This document shows positions 14,961 through 26,155 of a DNA stretch of 64,000 bases, one piece after another. A program made the translations under genes and the position numbers. The notes under the pieces were generated by a model. That model saw only the letters and a program-made list of their open reading frames with translations. It did not search any database and was not told the origin of the DNA. The stretch spans positions 1 to 64,000 of the forward strand of contig NC_040018.1 of the NCBI RefSeq assembly GCF_000972845.2. Reading direction: 5' to 3'. The stretch comes from Larimichthys crocea (taxonomy: Eukaryota > Chordata > Actinopteri > Sciaenidae). Position 1 is the first letter of the stretch, and every line of letters starts with the position of its first letter.

Positions 14961-15014
14961 CCTCTCTATCTCTCTAGCTATCTCTCTATTTTTCTCTCTC
15001 TGTCTAACCATCTA
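14961..15014. repeat. CT/CTAT-rich pyrimidine tract
   Basis: A degenerate run of ctct, ctat and tttct motifs, an imperfect pyrimidine microsatellite. Confidence 0.8.
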
Positions 15015-18000
15015 TCATTATTATAGTTATTTATTATGCTGATATGAATAATCACAGACCAAAAATAGTAGAAGACAATAGAGATACTGGCTTGGCTCAA
15101 ATTCAGGTGTATCTGACTTAAAGTATTGTCTTTAAAGGGGCGTACACAAACAAAGGGAAAACATCAAGAAAGAGTTCAAATTCTATATTTCACTGGGTCA
15201 GACAGGATCTATTTCAGATTTACGAGTTTGTTTGTCAAGCAGCAGTACAATGGAGTGCCATACCCAGCGGCTTCTTATCTACAGTTGTAGTGTCATGGTG
15301 TGCCGGTGCTTATCATCTGTCCACAGCTCCTCAAGGTTTCAGCAGGAGTAGCAGGATGTCACTTGACACCTTCTGGGATTTTCCAAGTCACACGGTTTTC
15401 AGCAGTGACAGATTCCTGATTACACTATTTGCATGTACAGCTATGTTACTGTGTATGAATACAGTGTATAATCAAAGTACGAAAATTCACTGTCACTGAC
15501 AATATGCTCAATCACCAGCCTATTTATAATGGTGATACATGACATGAGATGTCACTCTGATTACAGAGTGGGAAGTTAGAATGTAATGAGGCAAACAAGC
15601 TTATTCGTGGGCAAGATAATCACAAGAAACTAGCTGCTAATAAGGCTTGATGGTCAATTTCTGTCAATTTGAGTCAGATTAAATCACAGAGCTCTATTAA
15701 CAGACAAGATTATCTCGAGCTGTGCAAGGGCAAAAAGATGAAAATAAGGATTGCTCTGTGTGTGTATGTGCGTATTGATTACATAGATATGAAAACACTG
15801 GACAATAGTGGGTCAGGCCACAAGAGTATTAAGTCATTGACAAACTGCAAAAAAGTAAACAAAGAAGAGAGGACCATGGCTAATAAGGGGGAAGTTTAGA
15901 TAGTTTTCAGATTCTGCTTAATACACGGTTACTGAATCCGGGCGTTCCAGAGGGAGGAGAGCTGATGGGAATTGGTTCTACCTCTTACACTGTCCTTTCA
16001 GTTAAATGGGCCAACATATTCCCGCACACTGTTAAGTGTAGGACTCTACTTACATATGCATCAATAGGGAGCTAGTAAAGAGAGATTGAGGCAGAAGTAA
16101 TATGTCATAGGTTTGGTCAAGTTTACATTCATGCTACTATCTCTAAGGATGGCAAAAAGGCTGACTAAGGTTTGCAGCATTTCTTGGATAGTCGGCCCAC
16201 TGTAGCTAGTAGTTTATTGGTTATCGTGACACTTAATATACACCAAATATCAATGTAACACCCGGTTGTAATGTTATTTGGCCCTTTCTTTTTGTCTTCA
16301 ACATAAATATGAGGATTTATGTTTTTGATTATCCAAATTACTTTTATTACAATCTTTCCAGGTGCACCATGGCAAAGTACCCCCAGAGGTACAAGTATCA
16401 CCACACTGATGTCATCATATACATAATGCTGCTGTATATGATTCTTTTTAAACCTATCAGCTCCATACCTGAAGTGGTCTTTCAATCAGGCTTTGTCTCT
16501 GCATTGTCTCAAACAGCAGGCATGCACAGATTAGAAGTGAAAATGGCTGATTCAAATTATCCTCTGCTGCCCACTTGGGCCACTGATTGTACCAATCTAC
16601 ATGCAAATGGTCATGTTTAATACACCAAGGGAATAGCAAGGCACAAAGTGCCCTTGATTAATGACTGGCTTTGCTTTGGTTCTAAAAAAAAATGAAAGGC
16701 AGACATTACAATCACTTAATTCTGCTGTAATCAATACACAAACTGCCAATACCACATACACTTACAGTATACTGTGATTCATGGATGGGTCAAGGTTTTC
16801 TTTGCTTCAATTAAGTGATTTCTTTAAGCACCCCTTGATTAAAAAGTTAGAAGAAATGACTGAATCAATGACTTCACCATTCTGATCTTCATTATAATCA
16901 TTTACATAAACAAGAAAAAAAAGTGAAAAGTCATATAATTGGCAGGTCTGTAAATAGCTCTTCTGCTCAACACTGCACACCATGTACACGTGTGCAGTCA
17001 TTTCCCTTTCCTCCACCTCTCTTCCTTAACAGCTCCCCAGATGTCTACTCACTCGTCTACAATCTCATTTGAGGAATTCATCTCGCTGTCTCCCGAGTAC
17101 CATGTATTATTGCTCTCTGTGGTTCTTCATGCAACTATGATAATGTGTGTCTTGGTTAGACTCCTCACATGCCAATTATGGGTGCCTGTTATTGTGATGG
17201 ACTCCACATTCATGTGGAAGAGTGACTGACTATCTCTACTCGGGCTCCAGCTTTCTTCACATCATATATCAGACTGCTTTCAAAGCTAAAACCCAGTGGC
17301 ATTAGGCATCAGGGCTTAGAGGAATGTGAATTAATGTTCTTATTAAACTAGAATTACATCACTTTATATTATCTTACACATGAATGACCCCCAAGACCCT
17401 GTCATAAAAACAGCAAATGAACCAATGGGTAAAATAAAAAATTTTGTCATCCTTTTCCCCATGAGGAAGACTAGAAAGAGACAGGAAATACAACATTTTT
17501 ATTTTTGCTAATTCAAAGATAAGCTTTGCAATGTCTGTCTGACAGTTTATATTGCAATAAGAACAATCTAGACAAACTCCAGCCTAATACTTAACAAATC
17601 AATTTACAAGATAAACTAATCAAACAGTGTCATGGATTGCCATTCAAGCTAACATTAAGTTTTGATTTTTAAATACTTTAAGTGATATATTCTTGCTATG
17701 TTGGTCATAAAACAGCACATTCATTATGGTCGTAGATATGCTATAAATGTAGTTGACTGTTTGTTGGGTTGCCAGACAGTGCCAGTGTCCAAATTTAACC
17801 ACAATTCAGTCATTTAAATCAGTCATTTCATAGTTACAAAACATGGTGTTCAGATGACTATCAGATTTGTATTAACCAATGGTGAACTTTTGAGAGTCAA
17901 CTATGAAAGCAAAACAAAACCAACAGCTATTGCAGTTGTAAGCTTCAAAGGTTGTCATGCATTCTTAGTGTGATCGTCACTAACAAGCTTTTCACATCAC

Positions 18001-19735
18001 AGTCTTTTGATTCAGACTGAAAAATATGAAAAAAATACATATCTTTGGTTCATTTCATTATTTTGTCATTCTCAGCTAACCTATGGTATTAAGTTCAACA
18101 CAAAAACTCCCCTCAGAACTTTCTGCTCCTGTAATGAGTCTTAACAAAACTACTCTCAAGTCTAAATAAGTTTAAATTAACAAGAAGAAAAACAGGTCCA
18201 GGCAGGAGTCCCTTTGAAATATTACAGAACCTACCCACCAGCCAATTAGCTTTTTGTGAAGCAGAGGGACAAATTAGGACAAATAGTTATCATTTTATGT
18301 TTTAGGACAAAAACAGATGAATTCATTACTCTTTGAAGCTTGATATACAAACACAAACAGATCGGTTGATTTTTTTTTCCTTTTTTATTTTAAAGGGAAA
18401 AATAACAACTCAAAGGAGAAAGATCTTCAAATAGCAGAACTGTCTTATATTTCATGCATTATGCATGTTTTTCTATCAAATTAGATTTAAACAAATATCA
18501 CCTGAAACACTGACTTGTTTGATATTAATATATTTTTTTTTTTATGCCTGAATGGTGATGCATGTTCAGAGGACTAGCCAGATGATAGCAGTAAGTTACT
18601 GAGGAAAGTCCCATTAATGATTTGTTGTGATGCAAATTGACCTTGAACATTTTGTTTTCTTAATTGGTTTTGGGGAAGGGGTTCAGGATCATTTCCACTG
18701 TGGAATCATTTCTACTGAAAAGAAATAGTAAACCTGCACTAATGTGGTCTCCGTACTCTGGAACAGCTTCCCAAGTGATATTAGGTTGGTCATAATCATA
18801 GAAAGTTAACCCTTTTGGTAGCCAGACTACTCAAGTGCCATCTCTTATTATTGTAGTATTTCTGTAGTGTCTGGTGTCTGTTTACAGTGTATTATGTAGA
18901 CACTGTATTTTTCTCTATGGACTGAAACGACAGTTCTCAAAGAGAACTCATTCATCCTTTCATCCTCCTTGAGATCCATAACCCCCTCATGCCTCCACCA
19001 CTCGAAAACACGGCTCATTCATTTTTCAGACTGCTGGTTGGTTCCACTGAATTCATGTCTCTCATCAACTCACATGACCTGCACCTCAGAGCCTCAGTGA
19101 GCACAGCAAACCAGCTGATGCCAGCTCATATATTTTTAGTTTGCTCTTTATTGAAATTAAAAGGTGAAATAAATGTTGCATATTTATAAATATTTATAAT
19201 TATGTTTTCATTAGAAAATGGTTTTAGTTACCATAGAACAAGTGCTTTATATCCACAGAGTCAGAGAGTCCACCATGTTTCAGCAATAGCTGCTTGGAAG
19301 AGGAGGGCTGGTTGCAATCTGCATCCTCACTGCTACATGCCTCTAAATCACACACACTGGACCTTAAAGATGCTTAAGAGGTTTGCAAAGCTGTCAAATC
19401 TGGAGACAACAGTGTATTGTTCCAATTTGAACTGACTGGGAGTACTTTCATTTGAACAATTACTACAATATTACTAATTTGTTAAACATAATTGCTGCTT
19501 TAATTATGTTTATTGGTAAAGCCAATTGCACTGTTCAATTATGTGTTATATTTTTAGACCAAAGAAAAGTCACAGAGAGATACTGATGCGTGAATCACTT
19601 TAAGCTGCATGTTTATATGAAATATGCCACTTGAATAAAGTTGAGTTGAGAGGGATTATCAGGGAGAATACTGAATGTAACTTTGACACAAGAGATCACC
19701 AGATATGGTTGCATTTAGGCATCAATAACATAATA

Positions 19736-20712
19736 AAAGGACCCCCCCTTTACCTCCAGAACATCCTGATTTCTTTGTGGTGTGGATTCAAGAAGGTGCT
19801 GGAAACCTTAGAGATTGTGCTTCATGTTGACATTCATGTGGCAAATCTCTCATTACACCACATCCCAAAGGTGCTCTAATAGATTGAGATATGTTGACTG
19901 TGGAAGCCATTGGAGTTCACTGAAACACATTGTCATGTTGGTGGAACCAACGTGTGCTCTGTGACATGACCTGTCATCCTGGCCATAAAGGGATCCATGT
20001 GATCAATGCAGCAAGGTGGGCTGTGGCATTTAAACAATGTTCAATTGGTATGTAGACGCCTAATGTGTGCTCAGAAAATATCCCCTACACCACTAGCAGC
20101 CTGTTCCAATTACACAAAGTACGATGGACCTTTGTTCACACCAATTTTTGACCCTACCATCTGCATGTGGCAGCAGAAGTAGGGATTCATCAGACCAGGG
20201 ATGTGTTTCAAATTGTCAACTGTCCAGCTTGGTGAGACTGTGGCAACTGTAGACTCAGTTTCCTGATGAAACCTGGTGTGGTCTTCCTCTGCTGTAGCAC
20301 ATCTACTTCATGGTTTAATCTGTTGTGTGCACAGAGATGCTCCTCTACATATCACTGTTGTAATGCCCGGCTATTTGAGTTACTATTGCTTTCCTGTCAG
20401 CTTAAACCAGTCTGGCCATTCGGCTCTGACCTCTCTCATTAACAACACAAAACCACAGCTCACTGGATGTTTTTTTTCTTTTTCTCCACACCCTTCGCTG
20501 CAAACTCTAGAGAGTGTTCTGCATGAAAATCCCAGGGGATCAGCAGTTTCTAAGATACTCAAATCATTCTGTCTGGCACAAACAATCATTCTACGTTAAA
20601 GTCACAATGTTTGTCCTGAACTGAACCTCCTCACCGTGACCGCATTATGCATCGAGTTGCTGCCACATTATGGCTGATTGGGTATTTGCATTAATGAGCA
20701 AGAGTACCTCAA
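19736..20712 (-). pseudogene. Decayed Tc1-like transposase / Tc1-mariner element
   Basis: Read on the minus strand, this segment follows a Tc1-family transposase from its N-terminal helix-turn-helix to near its C-terminus. The 68-codon ORF at 20589-20383 covers the DNA-binding part, including a motif close to ETADPLGF. Further on, a PWSDE motif (about 20200-20187) carries the first catalytic Asp, QDD...CH (around 19980) keeps the second acidic site, and NLLEHLWDVV (around 19870-19895) keeps the catalytic Glu of the D-D-E triad. Several stops, frameshifts and small deletions break the frame, so no functional protein can be made. Sequence outside the coding part resembles the usual flanks of this family on the 20640-20712 side, but I could not place intact terminal inverted repeats. 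It lies antisense to the pcdh9 exon, inside the presumed intron, about 0.6 kb before the exon. Confidence 0.85.
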
Positions 20713-21304
20713 GGTAGTAAACAAAGTAGACATGTCCTGTCTTGTGCTTCAAGTCAGCAGTGAATGTTTTGAGATCACAATCTTTTCTGAACCTTAATTT
20801 ATGTGGGGAAGTTTCAAACCACAACATCAATAAAAGTTTGGCTGTATTGGAAGATCAGAAATTGGGGGGAAAATAAATTACATTATACTGTTTAAAATAC
20901 TTCTGTGTTTAGTATATAACGTAAACAGAATTTTTTAGGAGACACAGTTATTTTAGATACGGGGAAAATAATATGTTGGCAGATGCCTCCTAAGTCATTC
21001 ACACTGTAGCTGCAGTGACCGGATTTCACTGTGTCATTGTAAAAGTTTCAGAGCCTCAAGTTTTCATTGCATTTGTTTTTTATTATTTTTTATTCAGAAC
21101 TCAGGGATAACTCAGTCTACCAAGAAATATCATAGTGGACCTGAGTAAATCTGAGATATATTTTCTAAAACGCAGTGTTAAATTCATTGTACATTTTTCT
21201 ATAAATACAACATCAGTGTTTACCTATTCTATGTAACCGTGTAAAAGATTCAACAAGGTAATGATGCAGTTATTATTGATGATCTCAATACAGTTTTCAT
21301 GTTT
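20713..21304 (+). other. Presumed intron end between Tc1 relic and terminal exon
   Basis: About 590 bases of AT-rich sequence with no ORF or repeat that I recognise. It leads into the polypyrimidine tract of the acceptor. Confidence 0.6.
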
Positions 21305-21330
21305 GTTTTTTTGTTCTTGTTCTCCCGTAG
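21305..21330 (+). promoter_or_regulatory. Polypyrimidine tract and 3' splice site of terminal exon
   Basis: A T/C-rich run (gttttttt, gttcttgttctccc) is followed directly by gtAG at 21327-21330. The protein similarity of the exon begins immediately after this AG, and the acceptor is phase 1: the first two exon bases complete a codon begun upstream. Confidence 0.85.
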
Positions 21331-21701
21331 ATGGCCCCCTGGGACCCCGTGGCCTAGTGGAAGCAACAGAGATGTGCACACAGGAATGCCTAGTCCTGGG
21401 ACATTCAGACAACTGCTGGATGCCTCCAACGTTGGGAACATACCAGCAGCCAAAATCACCCGTGTCTAGTTTTGGGTCTCAGAGGGAGTGGGGTCCCAAG
21501 GACAAACTTCTTAATGGACATACTCTGACCAGAACCTGGAAAAATGAGAGTGGGCGGTCAGAGCATTTTGGTGACAGGAAGCAGTTTGGGAGCGGAGAGG
21601 GACATTTCACCAGCAGTGGCATGGCTGATATTCCACTGGTGAGCCTGAAGTCCTGCCAGCCAGCTTCCTGCCCAGACAGCCCAAAGGACCAGCAGCTATA
21701 A
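21331..21701 (+). CDS. pcdh9: Protocadherin 9 (delta-1 protocadherin), terminal coding exon
   Basis: Encodes the last 122 residues and stop (TAA 21699-21701) of a delta-1 protocadherin, a homophilic cell-adhesion membrane protein of neurons; this exon gives the distal cytoplasmic tail. The diagnostic block is [18 protein letters not shown], the conserved cytoplasmic motif 2 of delta-1 protocadherins (PCDH1, 7, 9, 11). Downstream blocks such as [38 protein letters not shown] and [10 protein letters not shown], and an end in SPKDQQL, are what I recall of the PCDH9 tail rather than PCDH7 or PCDH11. The start is set by the AG at 21329-21330; the in-frame Met upstream at 21261 is intronic. Ectodomain, membrane segment and the RVxF phosphatase-binding motif lie in exons outside the window. 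The frame is intact. The delta-1 call is strong; the paralog call, and which teleost duplicate, is less so. Confidence 0.85.
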
Positions 21702-22245
21702 GATGGACTTTGCTTCTTTGCTGTGAGACGTCCTTACATCTGGACACAGTAACCAGACAAAGCATCTCATCTGCACTCCTTTATTGTTTTCTTTCTTGTT
21801 TCATCTCTTCCCACTTAAGTTGATGCTTCTGCAGTGTGATAGCCACATGTACTATGTAGGCCACAAAACTATAGTGCTCATGCTGTGTTCTCTACAGTTC
21901 AACTTTACTATCACTCTAGAAGAAACCTCTTCTTTTTTTTTTTTATGAACCTCCATGGATTTCTTCAACATAACATTTCCTGTCCACTTCATGTGTGACA
22001 ACCTGAGGAAGGACATGAGTAAAATGGAGAAAATGAAAACAAATTCCAAGAAAAAAAAACGAAAACAAAAAAAAAAACTACCATGGCTGACCAGTATATA
22101 CAAATATTTGTGGTGTGGTTGTTATTGAGTTGTTCAGGACTATATTAATCGACACAATCAAAGAAAATGGAATTACATTTCAGAAAGTGTTGATCTAATA
22201 ACACTGTTAGTGGACACTTGTTTATTCTGTCATTGTCTGTGTGTT

Positions 22246-22253
22246 TGTAAATA
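22246..22253 (+). promoter_or_regulatory. Candidate Pumilio site in 3' UTR
   Basis: TGTAAATA fits the Pumilio recognition consensus UGUANAUA and lies on the sense strand 0.5 kb after the stop codon. An 8-mer of this kind can occur by chance in AT-rich sequence. Confidence 0.3.
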
Positions 22254-22769
22254 AGACTTATTAACCACTATCATGTACCCGTAATAACCACAGTGAATAG
22301 GACAGTTTTTGGCTGTTGTCATCATAATGGCTTGTCATCAGGATTTGGGATTTTAAATGGACAAAGCTCTTTAATGTGGCATAATGTACAACACAAGAAA
22401 ACATTTAATTATTTAAAAACCCTATCGTTGATTTTGAAACAAATTACATCCCGTAATATACTCAATGTTGCCCATATTTCATAATAATTTTCTTCAAGTA
22501 CTGCAAAAACCACAGGCTAAACCTTTTTTAAAAAAAGAAAACATTTTGTATGAAGGATGTCAGTGCTCAATATGTGCATTATAAAAATGAAAAGCTCTGA
22601 AAGCGCTCCTCTATAAACTGATTTTGAAAGTGTTGAGTACAATTAAATAGCAATATATTTGTAAATGGCTAAATGTTTTATCTAACGTTGATCTTATTAT
22701 TGTATAGATTTTATTCAAATTGTGATTTAACTGAGTACAATCCCTCAGTAGTACCTGCAATTTATTGAC

Positions 22770-22801
22770 ATATATGTATATATATATATATATATATATA
22801 A
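22770..22801. repeat. (TA)n microsatellite
   Basis: About 30 bases of nearly pure alternating TA, interrupted by one G near its start. It lies within the inferred 3' UTR. Confidence 0.95.
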
Positions 22802-23414
22802 TTTCCACACACACTATGATTTTCCATACGTAAGAAAACACAGGTTAAGAAAACACTTTAATCACTGTGCCTTCATGATGTTTCCTCAAACACTGAATTA
22901 TGCTTATTTAAATGACCAGAACATGTTGGCTACAGAGAGCATCCTGTCTGATAATCAAATGCCTTATGTATTGAATGTTTGCCAAATTTAGAGACATAAT
23001 CACAGATATTAAAAGTACAAAATCGAAATCGTTGGTACTGAGGTAAAACACAAAGGCATGTGCCAGATAATGGGTCGACCCTGAAAGATCATATGTCATT
23101 CCACTGTCTGAAAAGATTTGTTTTATTCCACAGCATGGAAGGCAAATTTCACAATGGAATAGCATGCTAAAAAGATATAGCTTTTAAAATTGAACATTTT
23201 TGTGTCATTTTATTTTGTTGGAATAGAGTTGATTTGTGCATTAAAGAGACATTCAGTTTGTAAAGCACTTTCATATTTATGTCACAATATAAAGAAGTTA
23301 AGTGGGATGGAGTGATTTGCTTATCGCAGTATGTTTGTCAGTTGTGAGGGTGTTTGACATCACAGATACTGAAACAGTTAATCCTTGTTACTACTACAGG
23401 TATACAGCTACTGC

Positions 23415-23420
23415 AATAAA
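23415..23420 (+). promoter_or_regulatory. Candidate polyadenylation signal AATAAA
   Basis: The first canonical AATAAA on the sense strand after the pcdh9 stop codon. It is followed at 23430-23455 by T/GT-rich sequence (atgtgtatg, tttgtgt) that would suit the downstream element. Not proof of use. Confidence 0.45.
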
Positions 23421-23440
23421 TGTTTTAATTATGTGTATGC

Positions 23441-24063
23441 TTAATTTGTGTACAAGATGGTCACTAGGAGTTACGTGTCTGTTTTTTGTAGATGTTGCAC
23501 ACATGAACTGTTCCTAAATAACCTTAACAACATTTCCAGAGCAGAGTACATTCATGAAGTACAATTGAGTGTCTCCTTAGTTTTGAAGTTCTCTTGTTCT
23601 TGAAGGACAGCCAGATCTTTCCCATTATGTGAAAGTCATTGAATTAGACCTTTACCATCACATGAACCCAGCATTTATTTGCTTTGAAAACGAGGACTAG
23701 TCTATTCTACCCTTTTCTTTAATCTGTTAAAGCACAAGTTATTCCCATTCACCATTCAATGTCCAATAATTATCTTTGTCAGAAATTGTACTAATTTACA
23801 ATGGCAGCCCCCATTCAGAAATCTCTAACAAAGCTTTCTATGTGCTGGAAAGTTTTCTTTCAGAACTCATTATATGGTTTTGAGGTTGGGCTAGATGCTG
23901 AAATAATAAGATTTCAAGAAGGTGAAGAGGTCAGGGATCTGGGCCTCGACGGTGAGCAGCTGCTGTTCCTCTAAGCTGGTTGAGAAGACAGTTTAGATTA
24001 GGATATCTGATGGAGGCACAGCATGCATGCTAACTGAGTGGAGGCTACAAAAGCTTCACTTTT
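23441..24063. other. Intergenic, nothing recognised
   Basis: AT-rich single-copy-looking sequence between the inferred pcdh9 poly(A) site and the A/B repeat module. No ORF, repeat or regulatory element that I can support. Confidence 0.5.
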
Positions 24064-24082
24064 GGTGAAGGTGGTTACATCA

Positions 24083-24374
24083 TATATTTATCGGCTGTCG
24101 CCCAATGGACCTGCTTAAATTTTTATTTGCCATGCTAGCTATCGACTTGGGCAAGAATAGTTTCTGAGAAGCTTCAAAGCAAATTGCCTTGGAAGTGTGA
24201 GGGGAAGTAAATTAGTGTCATGCCACAACCAAGAAAAAAAGGTTCCAACTCCTGCCAGACGTGGTTGGGGACGTGGTGAAGGATGTGGGGAAGCGTGCCG
24301 GTACTGAAGAAAGCCGGCAGACAGACTGAGTGAGAGATTCAGAGGGCCAGTGGTAGCAAACCTAGCCAGGTGAA
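24083..24374. repeat. A+B repeat module, complete copy
   Basis: A 164-bp part A (24083-24246) is joined at an overlapping CC to a 130-bp part B (24245-24374). A recurs alone at 25295 (161/164 identical) and B recurs alone at 29455 (129/130). The module is flanked by a 19-base direct repeat with one mismatch, ggtgaaggtggttacatca at 24064-24082 and ggtgaagatggttacatca at 24369-24387. That looks like a target-site duplication of retroposition length, although the lone B copy also carries ggtgaa at its end. No terminal inverted repeat, poly(A) tail or known family is visible. The A/B junction has a short Arg/Lys/Gly-rich reading potential that needs a one-base shift in the A7 run, so I do not call it a gene. 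Confidence 0.85.
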
Positions 24375-24674
24375 GATGGTTACATCAGCTTTCTCTTCTT
24401 TAAAGCCCCTAACTGTGTCCAAAATCACTCCATCATTTACTCATTTACTACTAATCATTTTCACATCTATAAAATGTGATGGATTGCATTGTGTGATTGT
24501 TTGCAGAAAGCAGTGTACACCCTATGGACACAACTATTTTCATTCCATTGTGGAAGCTTTTGAGGGCACTGCATACCAGATAAATGTCACACTTACAATG
24601 GCGGACAGTAAATATAGGACACAATAATAAATAAGGTTTGATTTTGGATACAGCTCAGCAATATTTAAAGTTAA

Positions 24675-24699
24675 CAATAATAATAATGTTAATAATAAT

Positions 24700-24750
<51 letters not shown>
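24675..24750. repeat. (AAT)n microsatellite
   Basis: About 25 AAT units, with two GTT interruptions near the start. The poly-isoleucine ORF on the opposite strand is an artefact of it. Confidence 0.98.
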
Positions 24751-24752
<2 letters not shown>

Positions 24753-25294
24753 ACTCTTTAGTTATTATTATTAACATGCAAACCTCTTTTTTATGAACTA
24801 CTATAGAGTTACCAAACAACCCATCTACCAACTTCACTTCTCCAAAACCTCAGAAATTAATAATAATAATTGAAAATATATTGTCCAACATTGTCAGAAG
24901 TGTGTTAATGTTCCATCCTATTACTTACAGTAAGAAGCTGATTGAGAAAATAAGTATTCTGGGTCTTTATTTCATCATCTTTCCTGGTGCCCAAAATGTC
25001 TGGTATTGTCAGGCAAGTCCCACTGGCACTAATAGAAATGCAATGTACTTCCCAGGGTGTCAATCATAATGATAAATTAGGAATCATCACATGGTTTCAT
25101 TGGCCAACATCACTTTTCCAAAGATGTTTGGATAACACTGCAGTGTTGAGCTCATCCACTCACAGGCAATCAGCAATGCATTTGCATGCTGCCACTGGCC
25201 AGTAATGAAGGGCCAGGCACCCCACATAACTGGTGAAGTAATTATATTTTCTTTATTCTTTTAGGTTTCTCTTTCTCACTGTAACCTCATTTGA

Positions 25295-25458
25295 TATATT
25301 TATCGGCTGTCGCCCAATGGACCTGCTTAAATTCTTATTTGCCATGCTAGCTATCGACTTGGGCAAGAATAGTTTCTGAGAAGCTTCAAAGCTAATTGCC
25401 TTGGAAGTGTGAGGGGAAGTAAATTAGTGTCACGCCACAACCAAGAAAAAAAGGTTCC
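25295..25458. repeat. A part of the A/B module, second copy
   Basis: 164 bp, the same length as part A of the complete copy with three substitutions and the same orientation. It stops exactly at ggttcc, where the complete copy continues into B; here unrelated sequence (caatcgc...) follows. The left edge may share a few more degraded bases with the first copy. Confidence 0.9.
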
Positions 25459-26106
25459 CAATCGCATTTCCTTTTTATATGGCTTGGAGAATATTTTTCT
25501 CAGGGAAGCCTCAGTGCACAGAGTGGAACAGAGTGAATGTTCAGCGGGGAATCAGTCACACAGAAGGCATGCACTTCAGACAGAAGAAGAGACAACTCTC
25601 CACAAAGATACAGAAGACTAAAACAGCACCATCTACATATTGTGAAGACCATATTTAAAAATAATAAGAACACTAATTAATGTTAGTCTGCTCTAAGAAG
25701 TTTGTTTCATTTCATCTGATGAATGTTGAAGATCTAGTCTGGATCTCTACCAGTCTGTGCCCTTAGGAGCCTAATATCTGCAGCTAGAAGGGATTCCTGT
25801 TTGGCTTGCTGGAAGCTGGAGCTCTGTGGGGGCACCAAGATCTAAAACCAGCTACAGTGGAGTTTTAAAAAGACTAAGTTACTCTGAAGGTTGCAGTCAG
25901 AAGAAGGTAAGAGTTGTGCAGCCTAAAGCTACGTAACCCAAGCTGTCTCCCTTGACCAGGTAGGTCTCCCCTTGACACATGTCTGCACTCTTCTTATACT
26001 GTATGATGAGACAAATGTGGCTAAGTTAGGCATAGAAATTTATATGATTTTGAAATGATTTAAGTTACTTTTTCAAGTTTCATAATACTCTCATTTTAAT
26101 TTTAAG

Positions 26107-26155
26107 ACATTGGTGTACAGAGTTGTAAAATAATTACAACTCTGTACACCAATGT
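26107..26155. repeat. Perfect 22-bp inverted repeat, 5-nt loop
   Basis: The arm 26107-26128 is exactly the reverse complement of 26134-26155; the loop is aataa. It would form a strong cruciform or RNA hairpin. The loop is too short for a typical pre-miRNA, so a foldback remnant or recent palindrome formation is more likely. Confidence 0.95.

Larger units (their letters stand above)
1..19735 (+). other. Presumed last intron of pcdh9 (upstream part), no exon seen
   Basis: This stretch lies directly upstream, on the coding strand, of the terminal protocadherin exon, so I infer it is intron. Delta-protocadherin genes are known for very long introns. The sequence is AT-rich, with stop codons dense in all frames. 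The longest ORFs (about 60-108 codons) carry no domain I recognise, and several are built from simple repeats. Apart from microsatellites, the hairpin at 9545-9633 and a possible foldback element at 5547-6473, I see no gene. Blocks rich in homeodomain-type ATTA sites (for example around 5090-5260 and 13860-13990) could be conserved regulatory sequence, but this cannot be judged from one genome. Confidence 0.6.
21702..23440 (+). other. pcdh9 3' untranslated region (extent inferred)
   Basis: Begins right after the TAA. It is AT-rich, with poly(A) and poly(T) runs and short ATTTA-type motifs. No canonical AATAAA occurs before 23415; weaker ATTAAA variants are near 22642 and 23239. If the first canonical signal is used, the UTR is about 1.7 kb; brain transcripts of such genes often extend further. 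A (TA)n microsatellite lies inside it. The short ORFs here have no recognisable product. Confidence 0.55.

Noticed and set aside
21261..21330. Translation of the terminal exon ORF starting at the upstream Met (21261)
   Set aside because: The first 23 or so codons are polypyrimidine-tract sequence ([11 protein letters not shown]) in front of the AG acceptor; protocadherin similarity starts only after the AG.
24655..24837. 60-codon minus-strand ORF with a long run of isoleucine
   Set aside because: Direct product of the (AAT)n microsatellite.
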